Assembly: GCA_038247555.1 (NCBI GenBank)
Contig: JBBRUT010000144.1
Span: 1 to 8,632 of the forward strand
Length of the DNA: 8,632 nucleotides
Direction: 5' to 3'
DNA from: JAHBXL01 sp038247555
Lineage (GTDB): Bacteria > Planctomycetota > Phycisphaerae > Phycisphaerales > UBA1924
Shown here piece after piece: positions 6,125 to 8,632 of this stretch. How positions within the stretch are numbered: position 1 is the first letter of the stretch; each line of letters starts with the position of its first letter. The translations under genes and the position numbers were made by a program. The notes under the pieces are model-generated. The model made no database searches. It was not told the origin of the DNA and saw only the letters and a list, made by a program, of their open reading frames with translations.

Positions 6125-6635
6125 ATGTCCGAGCCCGAGCCTATTTTCTGACTTGGAGTTGCTACGGACGGCGGCTTCCCGGCGACCCTCGGGGCACTGT
6201 TCACCGTCGCCGCGCCGAGTTCGGCACCGAGCCGCTGCGCCATCTCCTGCCTACGTCAAGTTCGCGGCAGCAAAGCTCGGGCACCCAGGCATTACGCTCT
6301 CAATCGATGCGCGTGCCATCGTTACACGGACAATCGAAGACCACTGCATTCACCGCGGTTGGACGCTCGAAGCAGTAGACGTGCGCACAACGCACGCCCA
6401 CACCATCGTTCGCTCTCCGGGCCGACCTCCGGAACCAGTGCTCGTGCAGTTCAAAGCATGGGCGACTCGCCGCATCCGCGAAGCAAGCATGCTCTCGGAA
6501 GATCAAGTGGTTTTGTCCGAGCACGGCAGTACCCGGTACATCTGGCACGAGAGCGATGTGCTCCCTGCAATCCGATACGTCCTCGAAATGCAGGACGCTG
6601 GGGGTCGGTACAAGCCCGCGCTATGTGAACGATGA
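6125..6635 (+). pseudogene. RAYT (REP-associated Y1 transposase-like), two frameshifts
   Basis: The protein is legible only by joining three frames. ATG 6125 gives MSEPE. A -1 shift at about 6139-6142 then gives YFLTWSCYGRRLPGDPRG (from 6142), and a second -1 shift at about 6249-6252 gives AYVKFAAAKLGHPG and onward to the TGA at 6633. The repaired product would be 170 residues. It has the RAYT/Y1 hallmarks: a FLTWSCYG...LPGD N-terminus, an HxH metal pair in TTHAHTIV (about 91-93), FKAWATRRI, and HGSTRYIW. The likely catalytic Tyr is in AIRYVLEMQ (about 152). These enzymes act on single-stranded REP hairpins. Both breaks occur at GCCTAY and each is explained by loss of one G from GGCC. Two indels suggest an inactive gene, though sequencing error is possible. 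The first shift alone could also arise by slippage on TTTTC just before TGA (6149-6151). REP-like repeats flank it. Confidence 0.75.
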
Positions 6636-6654
6636 GCAACCCGTTGCGAACGGC

Positions 6655-6681
6655 GTTACCCGTCGCTTGCGCTGCGGGCCC
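6655..6681 (+). repeat. REP-like palindrome, right inverted copy
   Basis: Reads GTTACCCGTCGCTTGCGCTG then CGGGCCC on the + strand, the inverse orientation of the left copy. The CCCG...CGGG outer stem and CGC-TT-GCG inner stem are intact. It begins 20 nt after the transposase stop and ends 11 nt before the convergent MotA-like stop (6693-6695), so its hairpin could also act as a bidirectional transcript end. Confidence 0.65.
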
Positions 6682-6692
6682 TGACGTTGACC

Positions 6693-7541
6693 TCACTTCG
6701 ATCCCGCGGCCTTCCCATCCCCATTCCGCAGCCGCGCCTCCCGCGGCAGCATCTCCACCAGATCGCTCGCCGCCACCATCGCCCGCGTGCACAGCTTGTC
6801 GATCAGCGAGCGATAGAACCCGTAGACCGTCAGGCACGGCACCGCCAGCAGCAGCCCCAGCAGCGTGTGAAACAGCGCCTTCGAAATGCCCAGCGACAGG
6901 TTTGCCGGCGACGCCTGCCCGCCCGACTGCCCGAGCGCCGCGAACGCGATGATCATGCCCCACACCGTCCCCGACAGCCCCAGCAGCGGCCCCAGGTTTC
7001 CGATTACATTCAGCGGCTCCACCTTCCGGAACCATCGGGCCGACTCCTCGCTGGCCGCAAGCTCTGCCGCCTCACGTACAGAATCCTTGTCGTCCGTCGG
7101 CACGTTCATCCCCGCCCGAACCACGCGGCTCACCATCGCATCATCTTCATCGACAAACGCCCTCAGGTCGTTCCAACGGCCCGCCTTTGCCAGCCCCGTA
7201 ATGATCTGCACAGGCTCATCGGGCGCGATGTTCGCTTTCCGGATCTCGATCATGCAGATGATGATGATCGTCCACCCCGCCAGCGAGCCGATCACCAGCA
7301 GCACCGTGAACAAGTCGAACGACTGACTGAACAGTTCCCACAACGAGATCCGCCCGCCCGCCGCCTCCGCCGCGCCATTCGCGGCAGGCACCGCCGATGG
7401 TGGTGCGCCTGCCCCCTGCGCCATCGCCGCGCCCGCAAACGCGAACACCAGCGTGCACGCAACCGCCAGCAAAACCGTGAGCCGCATCCAGAGTCTGCGG
7501 CGGGAAGCAATCTGTATCAGTCGTGGTGTCATTGTCGCCAT
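6693..7541 (-). CDS. MotA/TolQ/ExbB-family proton channel protein with signal peptide
   Basis: A 282-residue inner-membrane protein. Residues 21-41 (LTVLLAVACT...GAAMA) look like a cleavable signal ending AMA|Q, followed by an Ala/Pro/Gly-rich stretch. Helices lie at about 78-98 (LFTVLLVIGSLAGW...), 177-203 and 219-244. The family signature is clear: EPLNVIGNLGPLLGLSGTVWG, then the GISKALFHTLLGLLLAVP helix. ExbB/TolQ/MotA proteins form the proton-conducting pentamer that energises outer-membrane transport or motility together with an ExbD/TolR/MotB partner. No partner gene is in the window. ATG 7541 is taken as the start; ATG 7532 is an equally possible alternative. Neither has a strong ribosome binding site. 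It lies 32 nt downstream of tsaE on the same strand and is probably cotranscribed with it. Confidence 0.88.
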   Translation of the reverse strand: MATMTPRLIQIASRRRLWMRLTVLLAVACTLVFAFAGAAMAQGAGAPPSAVPAANGAAEAAGGRISLWELFSQSFDLFTVLLVIGSLAGWTIIIICMIEIRKANIAPDEPVQIITGLAKAGRWNDLRAFVDEDDAMVSRVVRAGMNVPTDDKDSVREAAELAASEESARWFRKVEPLNVIGNLGPLLGLSGTVWGMIIAFAALGQSGGQASPANLSLGISKALFHTLLGLLLAVPCLTVYGFYRSLIDKLCTRAMVAASDLVEMLPREARLRNGDGKAAGSK

Positions 7542-7573
7542 TCTAGTGAGTCCGCGCCGCATGCGCCGCCCCC

Positions 7574-8329
7574 TCACCCTTCCTCCCCCACATCCTCCGG
7601 CTTGATCTCCCGGCTGATCAAGTAGTTCCCGGTCATCCACTTGCCCAGGTCGGCCATCCGCGCCTTCGCATCGACAAACGGGAATGTCGGCGAATCCGGC
7701 GGGACCGCCTTCCCCGTCGTCGGACACCGCGCCCACTCATCGGGCAGCTTCCCCCTTGCGCCCCACGCCGCGGCAAACCCGTCCCATTCGGGCCGCGATG
7801 CCCACGCATCGGGCACCGTCAACTCCAGCCGCCGCTCGCCGCGGCCTTCCGCCTCGGCCTCCAGATGCGCCATCCCCTCGCTTGCGTCCCCGCCTTCCCG
7901 TTCCCCGCTCTCGATCCGCACCCGCGCCAGCGACGGTTCCGCATCGAGCCCCGCCCCCAGCCGCGATGCCCACTCGATCACCACCACCGCGCTTCCATCG
8001 ACCACGCGGTCCCACCCGATGCTCTCCAGCTCCTCATCGCTCCCGCCGGACAACCGATACGCATCTACATGTCGCAGCACGGCAGGCTGCTCCACGCGCG
8101 CACCGTCTGCCGCTCGCTCCGCATACTCATTCACAAATACGAACGTCGGGCTGCTCACCTGCGCCGCATCAAGCCCCATCCCCTCACACACGCCGCGGAC
8201 AAAACGCGTCTTCCCCGCGCCAAGCTCGCCCTCCAGCGCGACCACATCCCCCGCGCGCAGCAGGCTCCCCATCGCTCGCCCGAGCGCGGTCGTCTGACGC
8301 TCGCTGTACGCTCGCATTCGGACTCGCAT
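7574..8329 (-). CDS. tsaE: TsaE ATPase with C-terminal YacG-like extension
   Basis: A 251-residue protein, much longer than usual TsaE (about 150). Residues 1-172 form the P-loop TsaE domain: the Walker A motif GELGAGKT (34-41), SSPTFVFVNEY (59-69), HVDAYRL with D89, and VVVIEWASRL with E119-W120. TsaE powers the TsaB/TsaD complex that makes N6-threonylcarbamoyladenosine at tRNA position 37. An Asp/Trp-rich linker follows, then residues 201-241: RCPTTGKAVPPDSPTFPFVD and ADLGKWMTGNYLISREI. This tail tracks the YacG zinc-finger pattern CPxCGK...FPFCSxRCxxxDLGxW, but only the first Cys (C202) survives, so zinc binding is unlikely. YacG inhibits DNA gyrase in E. coli. The start may be 8329 or the internal ATG at 8317. 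A TATAGT box 5 nt upstream of 8329 suggests a leaderless transcript. Confidence 0.9.
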   Translation of the reverse strand: MRVRMRAYSERQTTALGRAMGSLLRAGDVVALEGELGAGKTRFVRGVCEGMGLDAAQVSSPTFVFVNEYAERAADGARVEQPAVLRHVDAYRLSGGSDEELESIGWDRVVDGSAVVVIEWASRLGAGLDAEPSLARVRIESGEREGGDASEGMAHLEAEAEGRGERRLELTVPDAWASRPEWDGFAAAWGARGKLPDEWARCPTTGKAVPPDSPTFPFVDAKARMADLGKWMTGNYLISREIKPEDVGEEG

Positions 8330-8334
8330 ATCAA

Positions 8335-8340
8335 ACTATA
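8335..8340 (-). promoter_or_regulatory. -10 box for tsaE, likely leaderless
   Basis: On the minus strand TATAGT (5/6 match to the -10 consensus) ends 5 nt before the ATG at 8329, so transcription would begin at or next to the start codon. No ribosome binding site is visible before this ATG, in keeping with leaderless initiation. A convincing -35 box was not found. Confidence 0.4.
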
Positions 8341-8396
8341 AGCGCGCCGATCGTACCAAGACACCCGTTCGGGGATCCTAGCTGGCTCAATATGCC

Positions 8397-8424
8397 TTGA
8401 CACGACAGTGTGATCAAGTAGACT
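8397..8424 (+). promoter_or_regulatory. Sigma70-like promoter for the 8445 gene
   Basis: A perfect TTGACA (8397-8402), a 16-bp spacer, and TAGACT (8419-8424, 4/6 match to -10). The ribosome binding site GAGGAGGT (8431-8438) and ATG (8445) follow closely. The layout mirrors the promoter at 2187-2214: same -35, same preceding C, same spacer length. It is back to back with the tsaE promoter. Confidence 0.6.
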
Positions 8425-8444
8425 GCGTTTGAGGAGGTATCAAA

Positions 8445-8632
8445 ATGATACTATAGACCAATCGCTCTCTCGTCGGCGTTCTTGTTTGCTGCTCCAGTGC
8501 TTCTGCGTACGTCGATGTTTATGTCGATGTCGACTATGGCACCGGGAATACGGTTGCTTGGACCGTGACTGGCTACAAGTGCACCTTCGCGTCTTCTGGG
8601 TGTCCGGCCGGCAGCACCATGATTGATCCGAG
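8445..8632 (+). pseudogene. Secreted protein gene with amber codon 4, cut by window edge
   Basis: The frame reads M-I-L-TAG-TNRSLVGVLVCCSSASA|YVDVYVDVDYGTGNTV... and stays open to the window end. Everything around it looks functional: a promoter (8397-8424), GAGGAGGT (8431-8438) with ideal spacing from the ATG at 8445, a signal peptide core with an ASA cleavage site, and a mature part with at least two cysteines (YKC, SGCPAG). The TAG at 8454-8456 interrupts it. A single A-to-T change from AAG would restore Lys4, which would be typical of a signal peptide n-region. No alternative start occurs in this frame until a GTG well inside the mature region. TAG is used as an ordinary stop by the genes ending at 2203 and 2951, so recoding is unlikely. 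Recent inactivation, a sequencing error or strain variation are the options. The mature protein is not recognised. Confidence 0.5.

Larger units (their letters stand above)
5981..6681. mobile_element. REP/RAYT module with inverted flanks
   Basis: A broken RAYT-type transposase gene is bounded by a 27-bp palindromic repeat at 5981-6007 and its inverted copy at 6655-6681 (24 of 27 identical), with a degenerate copy at 6046-6069. RAYT genes flanked by REP sequences in inverted orientation are an established arrangement (REPtron), domesticated relatives of IS200/IS605 elements. The module separates the aminotransferase gene from the MotA/TsaE pair. I see no target-site duplication. Confidence 0.6.

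Noticed and set aside
4791..6635. A 614-residue + strand reading frame
   Set aside because: Most of it is the reverse-frame shadow of the aminotransferase. Only its last part (from about 6252) is real, as the C-terminal piece of the frameshifted transposase.
6687..8400. Several long + strand frames rich in Arg, Pro, Ser and His
   Set aside because: They oppose the MotA-like and tsaE genes and have the biased composition of GC-rich shadow frames. The minus-strand products carry clear family motifs.
8454..8456. TAG as a recoded sense codon
   Set aside because: TAG terminates at least two convincing genes in this window (ending 2203 and 2951), and no suppressor or pyrrolysine genes are visible.
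8429..8626. A 65-residue frame beginning at TTG 8429
   Set aside because: It is Cys/Arg-rich nonsense that begins within the ribosome binding site of the 8445 gene; the alternative frame shows a proper signal peptide.
1..8632. CRISPR array, tRNA, rRNA, prophage or toxin-antitoxin system
   Set aside because: No regularly spaced direct repeats, no cloverleaf-like or rRNA-like stretches, and no matching gene families were seen.

Overview
The window looks like chromosomal DNA of a GC-rich planctomycete, probably of the Phycisphaerae type. This rests on the mix of families: a two-helix protein ending in a CxxC/CPECG zinc ribbon, a short prepilin-like protein ending in an ADGS motif, a MauE-like redox membrane protein, a secretory-signal MotA/TolQ/ExbB protein, and a small REP-associated transposase with an HGSTRY motif. 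The taxonomy is inferred from protein style; no rRNA or other marker gene is present.

Layout. Positions 1-60 may hold the tail of an upstream gene. On the + strand follow a two-helix zinc-ribbon protein (126-602), a 209-bp gap with stem-loops, a small lipoprotein (812-1303) and a PhnP-like metallo-hydrolase (1346-2203). A promoter lying across the end of the hydrolase gene (2187-2214) appears to start a compact + strand operon (2250-4721): prepilin-like protein, Cys-rich secreted protein, signal-bearing protein with a C-terminal anchor, and MauE-like four-helix protein. The last three are tightly linked (a 4-nt ATGA overlap, then a 25-nt overlap). This block has visibly more AT-rich third codon positions than its neighbours.

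Convergent to it on the - strand is a DegT/DnrJ/EryC1-type PLP aminotransferase (4737-5954). Upstream of that is a mobile module: a RAYT-like transposase gene broken by two -1 frameshifts (6125-6635), flanked by inverted copies of a 27-bp REP-like palindrome (5981-6007 and 6655-6681) plus a decayed third copy (6046-6069). Beyond it, a - strand pair encodes TsaE (7574-8329) and a MotA/TolQ/ExbB-type proton channel subunit (6693-7541). TsaE carries a C-terminal domain that resembles YacG with most of its zinc cysteines lost. The window ends with a + strand secreted-protein gene (from 8445) that has its own promoter and a strong ribosome binding site but an in-frame amber codon at position 4.

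How the genes may work together. The 2250-4721 operon is the most suggestive unit: it pairs a secreted protein containing 14 cysteines with a MauE-like membrane protein, a family tied to thiol/disulfide chemistry, and with a prepilin-like protein. I infer an envelope system with dedicated oxidative folding. Its promoter spacer contains a run of eight G, which could make expression phase-variable. These functional links are inference; family assignments come from motifs read in the sequence.
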